Positions 18,756 to 29,782 of a DNA stretch of 41,249 nucleotides are shown here, piece by piece. The stretch's first letter is position 1. Every line of letters begins with the position of its first letter. Made by a program: the position numbers and the translations under genes. Source of the DNA: Methylotenera sp. GTDB lineage: Bacteria; Pseudomonadota; Gammaproteobacteria; Burkholderiales; Methylophilaceae. The stretch lies in assembly GCA_030652995.1 (NCBI GenBank), contig JAUSAG010000016.1:1-41249 (forward strand), read 5' to 3'. The notes below the pieces were generated by a model. It did no database searches. It was not told the DNA's origin and was given only the letters and a program-made list of their open reading frames with translations.

Positions 18756-18979
18756 GTTTGAGGTGCATCATGTTAGGTTGTTTTGCCAGATTTAAAAGTT
18801 TGTGCATATTTACCTTGCATAGCAAGACTGGGCAAGATAAAGTAATTTTAAAATTAATTGGTTAAATAGACCGGTTAAGTTTGATGCATGTCAAGTCATC
18901 TAATGGTACAGGTAGCCAGTCAGATGATGTGATAGTAAAATCGCCGTGCTTTTTTATAAATCAATAAGTTAAGTCTGAT

Positions 18980-20077
18980 ATGACCCAAAATTCCAGTGCT
19001 ACCATTTTAATTGTTGATGACACGGCTGAAAACCTGCATGTACTCAGCGAGTTGTTGCGTCCGCAATATCGCGTGTTGGCGGCTACATCAGGGCCTCTGG
19101 CGCTACGTATTGCCAACAGTTTGCCTAAGCCAGATTTAATTCTGCTTGATGTGATGATGCCTGAAATGAATGGTTACGAGGTGTTGCGCGCCTTGCAAGA
19201 TAACGATGCTACGCGGAATATCCCCGTTATTTTTGTAACAGCGCTCGCAGAATCATCAGATGAAGAGTTGGGCCTAAGGCTAGGTGCGGTTGATTATATT
19301 ACCAAGCCGATTAAGCCGGTGGTGGCATTAGCACGTGTGCGCACTCAGTTAGAGGCAAAGCAGGCACGTGATTGGCTTCAAAACCAGAATGGTATGTTGG
19401 AGGCCGAAGTTTCCAAACGCATGGCGGAAAACGATCTTACGCAACAAGTCAGTATTCGCGCGCTGGCGCGTCTTGCTGAAATCCGTGACAATGAAACAGG
19501 TAACCATCTACGCCGCACTCAGGGCTATGTAAATTGCTTAGCCGTTAGCCTGAAGCAGTATCCGCGCTTTAGCGAAACGCTCACTGACCGTTATATTGAT
19601 TTACTCTCACGCTCAGCGCCATTGCATGATATTGGCAAGGTGGGAGTTCCTGATTACATTTTACTTAAACCCGGTAAGCTTACGCCAGAAGAATGGGCGA
19701 TTATGCAAACGCATGCAAAAATGGGTAGTGATGCGATTGAAAGTGCTGAAAAAGATCTTCAGGTACAAGTTCCATTTTTAAACATTGCCAAACAGATTGC
19801 GCATTGGCATCACGAAAAATGGGATGGCACCGGTTACCCAGATGGTTTGGCAGGGGATGCGATTCCTCTTTGTGCCCGCATTATGGCGTTGGCAGATGTA
19901 TTTGATGCACTCACCTCGGTACGCGCCTATAAGGCGCTAATGCCTTACGCCGAAGCGCGTGACGTGATTCTGGCCGGTAGCGGCAAGCACTTTGACCCCG
20001 ACTTAGTTGAAGCTTTTATTGCGAATTTTGATGACTTTTCTAAAATCGGTAGGCAGTTTTCAGACGCTGCCCAATAA
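18980..20077 (+). CDS. Response regulator with HD-GYP c-di-GMP phosphodiesterase domain
   Basis: A 365-residue protein. The receiver domain (1-125) has the acidic pair DD (13-14), phospho-acceptor D57 in [14 protein letters not shown]87 and K109. A short helix links it to the HD-GYP domain, which has HDIGK (216-220), [13 protein letters not shown] (275-287) and [14 protein letters not shown]. The HD-GYP catalytic motifs are complete, so phosphorylation should control c-di-GMP breakdown. Only 44 bases separate it from the large hybrid kinase downstream, its likely cognate partner. Confidence 0.95.
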   Translation: MTQNSSATILIVDDTAENLHVLSELLRPQYRVLAATSGPLALRIANSLPKPDLILLDVMMPEMNGYEVLRALQDNDATRNIPVIFVTALAESSDEELGLRLGAVDYITKPIKPVVALARVRTQLEAKQARDWLQNQNGMLEAEVSKRMAENDLTQQVSIRALARLAEIRDNETGNHLRRTQGYVNCLAVSLKQYPRFSETLTDRYIDLLSRSAPLHDIGKVGVPDYILLKPGKLTPEEWAIMQTHAKMGSDAIESAEKDLQVQVPFLNIAKQIAHWHHEKWDGTGYPDGLAGDAIPLCARIMALADVFDALTSVRAYKALMPYAEARDVILAGSGKHFDPDLVEAFIANFDDFSKIGRQFSDAAQ

Positions 20078-20121
20078 GGCTTATTGGCACCAATGAATAT
20101 CAATCTATTGAAAGTGTGGCT

Positions 20122-23100
20122 ATGAGTCAACATCAGGCCTCAACACATGAGGCACTTGACCCAAGCCTAGCCGTCGCCCGCGAGCAACGCTTGGCTATTT
20201 TAAAGCCAGTATTAATTTACGTCGTATTTGCAAGTCTTTGGATACTCTTTTCTGATAAGTTAGTTGCACACCTGTTCAGCGACCTCGGACAAATAGCGCT
20301 TGCCAGCACTATTAAAGGCTGGCTATTTGTACTTGTGACTACGGGCTTGCTGTATTTATTGCTCGGCAGTTGGGCTGAAAAACTCAATTTGGCAACGCCT
20401 AAGCTTAGTGTGGAAAATACAAAGACACCTATTGTTCGGATTAGCTTTATTTTTATTGCGTTGATTTTAGTCGTGCCATTAATTGCGGTGTTATTTGTTC
20501 GCTTGCAAATGCCCGTGATTGAAAAAGAAGCCTATCAAAACTTAGAGGTCATTGCGCGACTTAAAGCAGAGCAAATTGAAGCTCGGTTGACAGAGCTGGA
20601 TAGCGATGCTAAGGCATTAACTGCATCAGAAACGCTAAATAAAAGCTTACGTAAAGTGGTCCAGAGCGGGGCCAGCACGCAAGAGCAAAAGCTGATTTTA
20701 GAATGGTTTAAAATCTTCATTAAGGATGAATCTTATAACAGTATTTTGTTGCTGGATCAGCAAGCTAAACTACTGTTAGCTCAAGGTGAGTATTTAGATG
20801 TAACACCGGAAGTGCGTGCGCTAAATGCACTGGCGATACAGAGTAAACAAGTGCAACGTAGCCAATTATTTAAAGACCCAACTGGCAAAGTACATTTAGA
20901 TTGGCTAGTGCCATTGGTGGTGGCTGATGCACAAGGTGAACATGCTGTAGCTTCCGTTTTATTGCGTACTATAGTCGATGAGTTTTTGTACCCGCTTATT
21001 CAAACTTGGCCTACCGCTAGCGCTAGCGCAGAAACGCTGTTAGTTCGCCGCGATGGTAATTCTGTGGTGTATTTGAATGAATTACGGCACCGTAAAAACA
21101 CAGCTTTTACCCTGAAGTTCCCGCTTAATCATCCAACATTACCTGCAGCTATTGCAGTCAATGCAAATAAGTCAGGCCGTTTTTTGGGTAAAGATTATCG
21201 TGGCGTTGAGGTGTTTTCATCGTATCGCCCCATTGTCGGCACTGACTGGATGTTGGTGGCTGAAATAGACCGTGATGAAGTACTTACCTCTCTTTGGCGT
21301 ACAGTGTACTGGATAAGTTTAATCGCTTTTGCCGCCCTCGCTAGTATTATGATGGCGCTGTGGTTATTGTGGCGTCAACAACAGCGTACGCAGCGGTTAA
21401 CCTCGTTGGCTCAAAAAGCTCAGAGCAATCAGCTAGTGGCTGGGATTGCTGATAATTCTTCAGATGCGATATTTATTAAAGACCTTGCAGGGCGCTATTT
21501 ACTGGTTAATCCCACGGCGGCGCTCGCGTTAGGTGGTAGCTCAGCATCTATTTTAGGTAAAACCGATGCTGAACTTCTCCCTCCAGCGCAAGCAGAAATG
21601 CTTAGAGCCCATGATCAACAAGCTTTAGAAAGCGGTGTATTAAATACTTATGAAGAAAACGTCACTACGCCTGAAGGGGTGCGCACGTATTCAGCCGCTA
21701 AAGGCGTAATACGGGATGAGCAAGGCAACGTGACTGCCTTGTTTGGTATCTCGCGTGATATGACTGAGCGTAAAGTAATGGAGGACACACTGCAAGAAAA
21801 GGCATTCCGCCTTAACGAGGCAGAACGCATTGCAAATTTGGGCAGCTGGTCGCTACATCATCAAACTGGTGGGTTGATATGGAGTGATCACATTTATCAA
21901 TTGTTTGAAATAGACGCCAAACAATTTAAGGCGACTTACGCCGCATTTTTAAACGCGATTCATCCAGATGACCGTGATGCTGTGAATGCCGCCTATGCAA
22001 ACTCGCTCAAAACGCAGACCCCATACCAGATCAGGCATCGCTTATTAATGGCAGATGGACGCATTAAGTGGGTAGAAGAACGTTGCGACACGAAGTTTGA
22101 TACGGTAGGTAAGCCATTGGTTTCGCACGGCACCGTACAAGATATTACTGTGCATATTAAAGCTGAAGCTGAAATTGCAGCGGCGCGCGATTTACTGCTA
22201 AAAGTGATTGATACCGCGCCAATCCGGGTATTTTGGAAAGATAGCCACTTACGCTACCTTGGCTGTAATACATTATTTGCACAAGATGCAGGTTTGACAC
22301 AACCAAAAGATTTAATCGGCAAAGATGACTTTCAAATGGCGTGGGTCGAACAAGCTGAGCTGTATCGTAGTGATGACCTTGAGGTGATGGCAGGTGGAAT
22401 TGCTAAGTTAAATTATATCGAGCCACAAACTACTGAAAATGGCGATAGGATTTGGTTAAGCACATCTAAAGTGCCACTTAAAAATACCAATGGTGAAACT
22501 ATCGGCTTGCTAGGAATTTATGCAGATATCACTGAACAAAAGCAAGCTGAAGATAAAATCAAGCTGCTGTCACAGCTATACGCATTGCTGAGTTACTGTA
22601 ATCAAGCGATTGTGCGTAGTGATAATCAGCAGGATTTATTTCAGCGTATTTGTGATGCCGCAGTAAAGTTTGGTAGTTTGAAAATGGCGTGGATTGGCTT
22701 GGCCGATATTGAAAGCACTTTGATTCAGCCCGTCGCTATTTGTGGCGATGCGCATGGTTATTTACAGGACATTCAAATTTCAGTTGATGCTAATAGCCCA
22801 TTTGGGCAAGGACCTACCGGCGTTTCTATTCGTGAAAATCACCCTGTTTTCGTGCAGGATTTTCTTCATGATCCACGCACATCCGCTTGGCGTGAGCGTG
22901 CTGAAAACTCTGGCTGGCATGCTTCAGCCTCATTGCCGTTGCGTTGCCATGGGCTAACGATAGGCGCGTTTACTTTGTATGCCGGTGAAATTAACGCCTT
23001 TGATGATGACGTGCAGAATTTGCTGATTGAAATGGCGAATGACATTAGTTTTGCGCTCGAAATTTTTGCGCGTGAAGAAGCGCGCCTCGATATGGAATTT

Positions 23101-26100
23101 GCATTGCAAAACTCTGAGGAGCGTTTGCAGTTGGTGTTGCGTGGCTCGCGTGATGCACCGTGGGACTGGAATCTTGAAAGTAATGATCTATATTACTCAC
23201 CGCATTGGTGGGGTATGCTGGGCTACGAGATCAATGAGCTAGCTACGGGTGATCATTTATGGCAACAGATTGTGCATCCAGAAGACTTGGACAAAGTGAA
23301 TCATGCCTTTGATACTGTCATCAAGGGCGGCTCCGACACTTATGAGCTTGAATTTAGAATGCAACACAAAAATGGGCATTATGTGCCTGTGCTTTCACGC
23401 GGTTTTATTCTGCGAGATGAGCATGGCGCGCCGCTACGGGTGTCTGGTACTAATACCGATTTAACCGAGCGTAAGCAAATAGAGACGGAGCGTGAAAAAG
23501 CCTTGACCTTATTGCAAAAAGTGACTAATCGTTTACCAGGTATGGTGTATCAGTATCGTCTGCGTCGTGATGGTTCTGCTTGTTTTCCTTATGCCAATGA
23601 AGGTATTCGAGAAGTCTATCGTGTTAAGCCAGAGGATGTGCTTGAAGATGCATCTTCGGTGTTGTCTATTATTCATCCCGATGATTTTGAAAATGTTGTT
23701 GCGTCCATTCAACAGTCGGCGCAAGACCTGACGCTATGGCGACATGAGTATCGAGTGAAGTACGAAGATGGATCGGTACGCTGGCTCTTGGGCAGCGCCT
23801 TGCCAGAAGCTGAGGCCGATGGTTCAGTGTTGTGGCATGGTTTTATCACTGATATTACAGCGCGCAAGGCAGATGAAGAGCAATTGCGTAAGTTTTCTCA
23901 GGCCGTTGAGCAAAGTCCAGAGAGTGTTGTGATTACTAACGTTGATGCTGAAATTGAATATGTCAATGCCGCTTTTGAGCACGCAACAGGCTACAGTCGT
24001 GACGAGGTCATCGGTAAAAATCCTAAAATTTTGCATTCAGGCAGAACCCCGCAAGCAACTTATACATCCATGTGGGCTGAACTAAGCCAAGGCCGGCCAT
24101 GGAAGGGTGAATTTGTCAATTGCCGCAAAGATGGTGGCGAATACACCGAGTTTGCGATTATTACACCCTTACGTGAGGCCGATGGATCTATAAAAAAATA
24201 CGTAGCGGTAAAAGAGGATATTACCGAGAAAAAACGTATCGGCATGGAATTAGATCAACATCGAAACCACTTGCAAGGCTTGGTGGATAGTCGCACGTTT
24301 GCGCTCAGTCAGGCGCGTGAGCAAGCCGATGCTGCCAATCAGGCTAAAAGTGCATTTTTAGCCAACATGAGCCATGAAATTCGCACCCCCATGAATGCGA
24401 TTATTGGGCTGACGCATTTGTTACGTCGTGCGGGTGCAACACCGCACCAAACTGAGCGCTTAGATAAAATTGATAGTGCTGGACGGCATTTGTTAGCCAT
24501 TATTAACGATATTCTTGATTTATCTAAAATTGAATCAGGTCGGTTGCAGTTGGAGCATACTGATTTTAATCTTTCTAACATCCTTGGAAACATTGAGTCA
24601 ATGATTGGTGAAACTGCACGTAATAAAGGTCTGCGTCTTGAAATTGATCATGGTGATGTGCCGCAGTCGCTTCGTGGCGACCCTACTCGTTTGCGCCAAG
24701 CTTTGCTTAACTATGCCGCTAATGCAGTTAAGTTTACCGATAAAGGCTTGGTGATTTTACGCGCCAAATTGTTAGAAGATGGTGGGGATGACCTGCTGGT
24801 ACGCTTTGAGGTGCAAGACACCGGTATTGGCATTAGCCCTGATAAAGTTGCAAAGTTATTTCAAGCCTTTGAGCAAGCAGATAGCAGTATTACACGTAAA
24901 TATGGCGGCACCGGCTTAGGGCTTGCAATTACACGCCGGCTGGCGAATATGATGGGTGGCGAAGTTGGCGTTAATAGCAAACCGGAATCTGGCAGCACCT
25001 TTTGGTTTACGGCTAAATTGCAACGCGGCCAACAAATGCCGATTGCAAGCTTGAACACGGCTAGTGAGCGTGATGCTGAAACGTTGCTACGCTTACATCA
25101 TCGCGGCGCAAAAGTGCTACTTGCCGATGATAGTGAAGTCAACCGTGAAGTTGCAGTAGAGATGTTGCAAAGTGCGGGTATTGATTTAGAAACAGTGGGC
25201 GATGGTGCAGAAGCGGTAGAAAAAGTGAAGGCGCACCACTATGATTTGATTTTAATGGATATGCACATGCCGAACATGAACGGCCTGGAAGCGACAAGTG
25301 TTATTCGTCAACTATCGGGTTATGAAGACACCCCTATTATTGCAATGACAGCCAATGCTTTTGATGAAGATCGGCTAGCCTGTTTTGATGCTGGCATGAG
25401 TGATTTTATTGCTAAGCCGGTAGCACCTAATCACCTTTATGCTACTTTGCTAAAGTGGTTGTCATCTATCAATAAGCTCAGCGTAGAGCAGCCGCCACTT
25501 GCAACGAGTATCAACATTGAAAAACCATTAGCGATCATAAAAGAAACGCAAGTGAAGGTCGTTACTAACAGCCATAGTCTGAACCTTCAAGAGGCTTTGG
25601 TGCAGTTAACAAATCTGCCAGGCATGGATGTGGCGCAAGGGCTGGAGGCACTACGCGGAAACACCGAGAAATATATCAGCTTACTGGCGAGCTTCATTGA
25701 TACTCATGCTGATAGCGTGTCGCAGCTAAAGGAGTTTTTAGCTAAAGCTGAGCTTACTGCGGCACAACATTTGGCGCATGCAATAAAAGGTACGGCGGCA
25801 ACTTTGGGTGCCACGGCCTTGGCAGCAGGTGCCGGTGAGTTGGAAAACTTATTGCGTTTGAGCCCAAGTGAGGCGCTGAACCAAGCCGCAGTGGCTAACC
25901 GTGTTGAAGCCATCAATCATGCGCTTATCACCATTGCCGCCACGTTGCCTGCAACCATATCGGCACCGATAGCCGCAGATGTTGAAATGCCAACGCTCAA
26001 AGTGTTAAAAACTTTGCTTGATGAGCTAGACATACTGCTGGAAAGAAGCGACACCGCCGCTATTGTATTTTTTGATAGCCACGCCGACGCCCTTCATGCG

Positions 26101-26244
26101 GCGTTGGGTGAGCCGTGCGTAGCTTTGGCACATGAACTTAAAAAGTTCTCATTTGAAGCCGCGCGAGAAATTCTGGAAAATATGATTGCTTCTATCGATA
26201 CTGCTCCTGCCGAGGATGGTATTGATAGCGATACGCTGTTGTAG
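20122..26244 (+). CDS. Giant hybrid sensor histidine kinase (dual TM, six PAS, GAF, HisKA, HATPase, REC, HPt)
   Basis: A 2040-residue inner-membrane kinase (ATG 20122; an in-frame GTG at 20116 is possible). Order: two membrane segments (28-48, 62-85), a third (about 95-120), a periplasmic Cache-like sensor (about 125-390), a fourth segment (393-418), PAS domains near 430-555, 560-690 and 695-810, GAF (815-985), and PAS near 1000-1120, 1130-1250 and 1255-1375. HisKA follows with H1418 in [11 protein letters not shown], then HATPase_c (DTGIGIS, D1566), REC with D1713 ([13 protein letters not shown]) and HPt with H1886 ([12 protein letters not shown]). All phosphorelay residues are intact. There is no DNA-binding output; phosphate from the HPt could go to the adjacent REC/HD-GYP protein. 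Confidence 0.93.
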   Translation: MSQHQASTHEALDPSLAVAREQRLAILKPVLIYVVFASLWILFSDKLVAHLFSDLGQIALASTIKGWLFVLVTTGLLYLLLGSWAEKLNLATPKLSVENTKTPIVRISFIFIALILVVPLIAVLFVRLQMPVIEKEAYQNLEVIARLKAEQIEARLTELDSDAKALTASETLNKSLRKVVQSGASTQEQKLILEWFKIFIKDESYNSILLLDQQAKLLLAQGEYLDVTPEVRALNALAIQSKQVQRSQLFKDPTGKVHLDWLVPLVVADAQGEHAVASVLLRTIVDEFLYPLIQTWPTASASAETLLVRRDGNSVVYLNELRHRKNTAFTLKFPLNHPTLPAAIAVNANKSGRFLGKDYRGVEVFSSYRPIVGTDWMLVAEIDRDEVLTSLWRTVYWISLIAFAALASIMMALWLLWRQQQRTQRLTSLAQKAQSNQLVAGIADNSSDAIFIKDLAGRYLLVNPTAALALGGSSASILGKTDAELLPPAQAEMLRAHDQQALESGVLNTYEENVTTPEGVRTYSAAKGVIRDEQGNVTALFGISRDMTERKVMEDTLQEKAFRLNEAERIANLGSWSLHHQTGGLIWSDHIYQLFEIDAKQFKATYAAFLNAIHPDDRDAVNAAYANSLKTQTPYQIRHRLLMADGRIKWVEERCDTKFDTVGKPLVSHGTVQDITVHIKAEAEIAAARDLLLKVIDTAPIRVFWKDSHLRYLGCNTLFAQDAGLTQPKDLIGKDDFQMAWVEQAELYRSDDLEVMAGGIAKLNYIEPQTTENGDRIWLSTSKVPLKNTNGETIGLLGIYADITEQKQAEDKIKLLSQLYALLSYCNQAIVRSDNQQDLFQRICDAAVKFGSLKMAWIGLADIESTLIQPVAICGDAHGYLQDIQISVDANSPFGQGPTGVSIRENHPVFVQDFLHDPRTSAWRERAENSGWHASASLPLRCHGLTIGAFTLYAGEINAFDDDVQNLLIEMANDISFALEIFAREEARLDMEFALQNSEERLQLVLRGSRDAPWDWNLESNDLYYSPHWWGMLGYEINELATGDHLWQQIVHPEDLDKVNHAFDTVIKGGSDTYELEFRMQHKNGHYVPVLSRGFILRDEHGAPLRVSGTNTDLTERKQIETEREKALTLLQKVTNRLPGMVYQYRLRRDGSACFPYANEGIREVYRVKPEDVLEDASSVLSIIHPDDFENVVASIQQSAQDLTLWRHEYRVKYEDGSVRWLLGSALPEAEADGSVLWHGFITDITARKADEEQLRKFSQAVEQSPESVVITNVDAEIEYVNAAFEHATGYSRDEVIGKNPKILHSGRTPQATYTSMWAELSQGRPWKGEFVNCRKDGGEYTEFAIITPLREADGSIKKYVAVKEDITEKKRIGMELDQHRNHLQGLVDSRTFALSQAREQADAANQAKSAFLANMSHEIRTPMNAIIGLTHLLRRAGATPHQTERLDKIDSAGRHLLAIINDILDLSKIESGRLQLEHTDFNLSNILGNIESMIGETARNKGLRLEIDHGDVPQSLRGDPTRLRQALLNYAANAVKFTDKGLVILRAKLLEDGGDDLLVRFEVQDTGIGISPDKVAKLFQAFEQADSSITRKYGGTGLGLAITRRLANMMGGEVGVNSKPESGSTFWFTAKLQRGQQMPIASLNTASERDAETLLRLHHRGAKVLLADDSEVNREVAVEMLQSAGIDLETVGDGAEAVEKVKAHHYDLILMDMHMPNMNGLEATSVIRQLSGYEDTPIIAMTANAFDEDRLACFDAGMSDFIAKPVAPNHLYATLLKWLSSINKLSVEQPPLATSINIEKPLAIIKETQVKVVTNSHSLNLQEALVQLTNLPGMDVAQGLEALRGNTEKYISLLASFIDTHADSVSQLKEFLAKAELTAAQHLAHAIKGTAATLGATALAAGAGELENLLRLSPSEALNQAAVANRVEAINHALITIAATLPATISAPIAADVEMPTLKVLKTLLDELDILLERSDTAAIVFFDSHADALHAALGEPCVALAHELKKFSFEAAREILENMIASIDTAPAEDGIDSDTLL

Positions 26245-26336
26245 GTGTAGAATTAACGGTGCGCCCACAAAAACCTCGCACCATAGGTAGATCAAGCAAT
26301 TTCATGGATAAAAAGTGGTTTTAGGTTAAAAAAATA

Positions 26337-28937
26337 ATGACATTAAACATGAATGCGTCTATCTCCTTTGCCCGTAGTCTTTGGCTGGTGTTGGCCATGC
26401 TTGCAGTGCTTACTATTGCCTTTGCCATTTACGTTTGGGCAGAAAAGCAGATTGATCGCGCGAATGAGATGCGGCATCAATCCTTTTTATTAGTCAACGA
26501 ACTTCGCCAATCTTCAGATGACTTGACCAACATGGCGCGCATTTACGTCGTCACAGGTGACCCGCACTACAAAACCTATTATCAGGATATTCTGGATATT
26601 CGGAATGGCAAAAAACCGCGCCCAAAACAATATCAGCAAGCATATTGGACTTTTGTGATCGCTGATGGCAAGCCGCAGCACGCTGATAACCAGCGAGCTG
26701 TGGCGCTACTGGACTTAATGCAGCGCGCAGGGTTTACGCAACAAGAGTTGAATCAACTGACAAAAGCCAAGCAGAATTCAGATGATTTAACCGCGATTGA
26801 GCTTGAGGCGATGCGGTTGGTGGCAGCATCGCATCCAGATGCGTCGCTAAACAAAGCGAGCGCACTCAATATGCTGCACGATAAAAAATACCATCAACTA
26901 AAAGCGGCGATCATGAGACCTATTGATAAGGTTTACACCATGATGGGTGAGCGTACGCTGAAGGCGGTGCAGGCCACCGAGATGATCGCATCAATCTTGC
27001 GCATTTTATTGATCATGTTTGCTCTGGGTTTGGTGTTAAGCCTAAGGCGCACCTACAACGCTTTAAAGACCACGCTGGGTGGCTCGGTTGATGAGGTACA
27101 GGCGCAGATTGCCAAAATAGGGTCGGAAGATTTAACCTCCGCTTTTGTAGTGGCTGACGCGATGCAAAACACTGTGCTGGGCTGGATAGCTAAAAAACAG
27201 GCCAAGCTTATTGAGGTTGAGCGTGAACGTAAGTTAAGCGAGGCTAAGCTGATAGAAAGAGAATCACACCTGCGTGCCATTATTGATAACGAGCCAGAAT
27301 GCATCAAAATAGTAGATGCACAAGGGCGCCTGAAAGAGATGAACCCAGCCGGGCTTGCAATGATTGAAGCCGACGCATTAGCGCAGGTTGCAGGGCATGC
27401 AGTAGAAAATTTGATTGCACCAGAACATCGCGCAGCTTTTGCTAATATGCATAAAAGAGTACTGGCTGGCGAATCCATGCAGTTGGAATTCGAGGTGATT
27501 GGGCTTAAGGGGGGTCGTCGCTGGCTAGAAACGCATGCCGTCCCGATGCAAGAAGGGGGTGAAAATCTGCATTTGGCAGTGACTCGAGACGTGACGCTAC
27601 GCAAGGCTGCTACTGAAAAGATAGAGAGCCTAGCCTTTTACGACCCTTTGACGCACTTACCTAATCGGCGCCTGCTGGTCGATAGGCTAAATCAGGCGCT
27701 GTCCTCCAGTACGCGCTTAGGTAAAGATGGTGCATTACTGTTTCTCGATCTTGATCACTTTAAAACGCTCAACGACACGGTAGGGCACGATACCGGCGAT
27801 TTGCTATTGCAGCAGGTCGCCGAACGCCTGATTGCCAGTGTGCGCGAGGGCGATACGGTTGCACGTATTGGCGGTGATGAGTTCGTGGTGATGCTGGAAA
27901 ACCTGAATGGGTCTGTGCTTGAAGTTGCCGCACAAGTTGAAGTGATTGGTCGAAAAATTCTTAATGCCCTTAATATGCCTTACCAACTGGCGGGGTATGA
28001 ATATCAAAGCACCGCTAGTATTGGCGTGGCGCTTTTTAGCACCCATGACCAATCTCAAGAAGAAATGCTGAAACATGCGGATATCGCCATGTATCAGGCT
28101 AAAAAGTCTGGCCGCAATGCATTAAGATTCTTTGATCCCTTGATGCAAGAGGCGGTTAATACACGTGCAGAGATCGAGCGTGAGTTACGTAAAGCGCTTG
28201 AATTGCAACAGTTTGCTCTTTATTACCAAACGCAGGTGGATAGCGCAGGGCGCGTAGTGGGTGCCGAGGCCCTAATTCGCTGGCTACACCCAGAACGCGG
28301 CTTGGTATCACCATTCCAGTTTATTCCGTTAGCTGAAGAATCGCGGCTGATTGTTAAAATCGGGCATTGGGTGCTCGATACCGCATGCGCGCAACTTAAA
28401 GTGTGGCAACAAGATACGCGCACTCAACACCTGACATTGTCAATTAATGTTAGCGCTAAACAGTTCCATCAAGCTGATTTTGTAAGTCAAGTACAACAGG
28501 CCGCTCAGCGCCACAGCATTAACCCGACCTTGCTTAAATTGGAGTTAACAGAAAGTATTCTGCTAGAGCATGTCGCCGATACCGTTGCTATCATGAATGC
28601 ACTAAAGGATATCGGTGTCCGTTTTGCATTAGATGATTTTGGTACGGGATATTCATCCTTACAATACCTCAAGCAATTGCCGTTGGATCAGCTCAAGATA
28701 GACCAATCATTTGTACGTGATATTGCCATGGATAGCAGTGACGAAGCCATTGTTCGTACTATTATCGTGATGGCGCATACGCTAAACTTGAATGTGATTG
28801 CCGAAGGGGTTGAGACCGAAGTGCAAAAAAGCCTGCTAATGGATAGCGGATGCAAATTTTATCAGGGTTATTTGTTCAGTCGGCCTGTGCCTATTGAGCA
28901 GTTTGAAGCGCTGTTAAAGCTGGGCGAGTCAGACTAA
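26337..28937 (+). CDS. Membrane PAS-GGDEF-EAL c-di-GMP turnover protein
   Basis: An 866-residue protein with membrane segments at about 14-33 and 216-236 flanking a helical periplasmic sensor. PAS follows (about 309-425), then GGDEF (430-590) and EAL (605-855). The cyclase site RIGGDEF is intact with the I-site REGD five residues earlier. The phosphodiesterase signatures EALIRW, DDFGTGYSSL, KIDQSFV and IAEGVET are also intact. It can be bifunctional, and which activity prevails cannot be read. It lies 92 bases after the hybrid kinase on the same strand and meets flhG tail to tail with a 17-base gap. Confidence 0.95.
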   Translation: MTLNMNASISFARSLWLVLAMLAVLTIAFAIYVWAEKQIDRANEMRHQSFLLVNELRQSSDDLTNMARIYVVTGDPHYKTYYQDILDIRNGKKPRPKQYQQAYWTFVIADGKPQHADNQRAVALLDLMQRAGFTQQELNQLTKAKQNSDDLTAIELEAMRLVAASHPDASLNKASALNMLHDKKYHQLKAAIMRPIDKVYTMMGERTLKAVQATEMIASILRILLIMFALGLVLSLRRTYNALKTTLGGSVDEVQAQIAKIGSEDLTSAFVVADAMQNTVLGWIAKKQAKLIEVERERKLSEAKLIERESHLRAIIDNEPECIKIVDAQGRLKEMNPAGLAMIEADALAQVAGHAVENLIAPEHRAAFANMHKRVLAGESMQLEFEVIGLKGGRRWLETHAVPMQEGGENLHLAVTRDVTLRKAATEKIESLAFYDPLTHLPNRRLLVDRLNQALSSSTRLGKDGALLFLDLDHFKTLNDTVGHDTGDLLLQQVAERLIASVREGDTVARIGGDEFVVMLENLNGSVLEVAAQVEVIGRKILNALNMPYQLAGYEYQSTASIGVALFSTHDQSQEEMLKHADIAMYQAKKSGRNALRFFDPLMQEAVNTRAEIERELRKALELQQFALYYQTQVDSAGRVVGAEALIRWLHPERGLVSPFQFIPLAEESRLIVKIGHWVLDTACAQLKVWQQDTRTQHLTLSINVSAKQFHQADFVSQVQQAAQRHSINPTLLKLELTESILLEHVADTVAIMNALKDIGVRFALDDFGTGYSSLQYLKQLPLDQLKIDQSFVRDIAMDSSDEAIVRTIIVMAHTLNLNVIAEGVETEVQKSLLMDSGCKFYQGYLFSRPVPIEQFEALLKLGESD

Positions 28938-28954
28938 ACTTTTTAGGTTGCAAC

Positions 28955-29782
28955 CTATAGTTGAGTTGCGTAATCGAGGTTAGTGTTAGTAGGGGTGATT
29001 TTGCTATTTAAGCGCTGAGCAATCTGCTTGAATGCATTAGAAGCCGGCGTTAACGGAAAGGCATCAATCACCGGGCGACCAAGTTTTTCGGCCCTGCCAA
29101 GGTGGACGTCTGCTGGAATCGCGCCAAAAAATTCCAACTCAATTTGCATAAAGCGTTTTGCTACTTGCGCAATATTGTTAAATACGGCCTGCGCCTGCAC
29201 TTCGCTCGCATCATCCACAATAATGCCAAATGAGCGCCTGCCTAGCTGGCTACAAATCCGCTTGATTAACGTATAGGCATCTTTGATAGACGCTGGCTCA
29301 CGCGTAAGTTGAATTAAAATGTCGCTATTATTCAAGGTTTTTAAAGGCAATAGATCATCACTATTGAGTGTGGCATCTACCAGTACAATTTCATATTGCA
29401 ACACTAATTGATCAAATAACTGGTTTAATACATCACCAACATCATTACTTAGCGGTGTGCTGATTTGATTTTTTGACAGCAGCTTAGCTACAACAAAGTC
29501 TTGCTTGTTATTTTTAATCGCTGCTGATAATGAGGCGGATCTGATGGCAACGTCTAATAGCGTGGGTATTTTTTCAGCTTCGTAACCAGACTCAGGTGAT
29601 GTTTCTGAGGCGTGCATAATTAGCACATCATTGCCTTGAGCTCGGATAGAGGCTGCCAAGTTGATCATCATGCGCGACTGATCTTGTGTGGATGACGCTG
29701 AAATAATAGAAACCACACGCGGTTTTGGTGCAGTCATGATGCGGCGTAAACCAGCCGCTTGGTCATTCTTAAAATCAACCAC
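28955..29782 (-). CDS. flhG: FlhG/FleN-type (MinD-like) flagellar number regulator, ATPase site lost
   Basis: A 275-residue MinD/ParA-type protein. It keeps the N-terminal FlhF-activating motif DQAAGLRRI (residues 8-16) and the following PRVVSI strand. The Walker A motif (KGGVGKT in FlhG) is replaced by SSTQDQSR, the DxD-like strand end by HASE, and the switch II aspartate region by VDATLNS. ATP binding is therefore probably abolished. Active FlhG limits flagellar number and stimulates FlhF GTPase through the DQAxxLR helix. Here only the latter function may remain. The start overlaps flhF by eight bases. Confidence 0.85.
   Translation of the reverse strand: MVDFKNDQAAGLRRIMTAPKPRVVSIISASSTQDQSRMMINLAASIRAQGNDVLIMHASETSPESGYEAEKIPTLLDVAIRSASLSAAIKNNKQDFVVAKLLSKNQISTPLSNDVGDVLNQLFDQLVLQYEIVLVDATLNSDDLLPLKTLNNSDILIQLTREPASIKDAYTLIKRICSQLGRRSFGIIVDDASEVQAQAVFNNIAQVAKRFMQIELEFFGAIPADVHLGRAEKLGRPVIDAFPLTPASNAFKQIAQRLNSKITPTNTNLDYATQL

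Noticed and set aside
27053-27604. Minus-strand frame of 183 codons inside the GGDEF-EAL gene
   Set aside because: Serine/arginine-rich antisense shadow of an intact, well-recognised gene.
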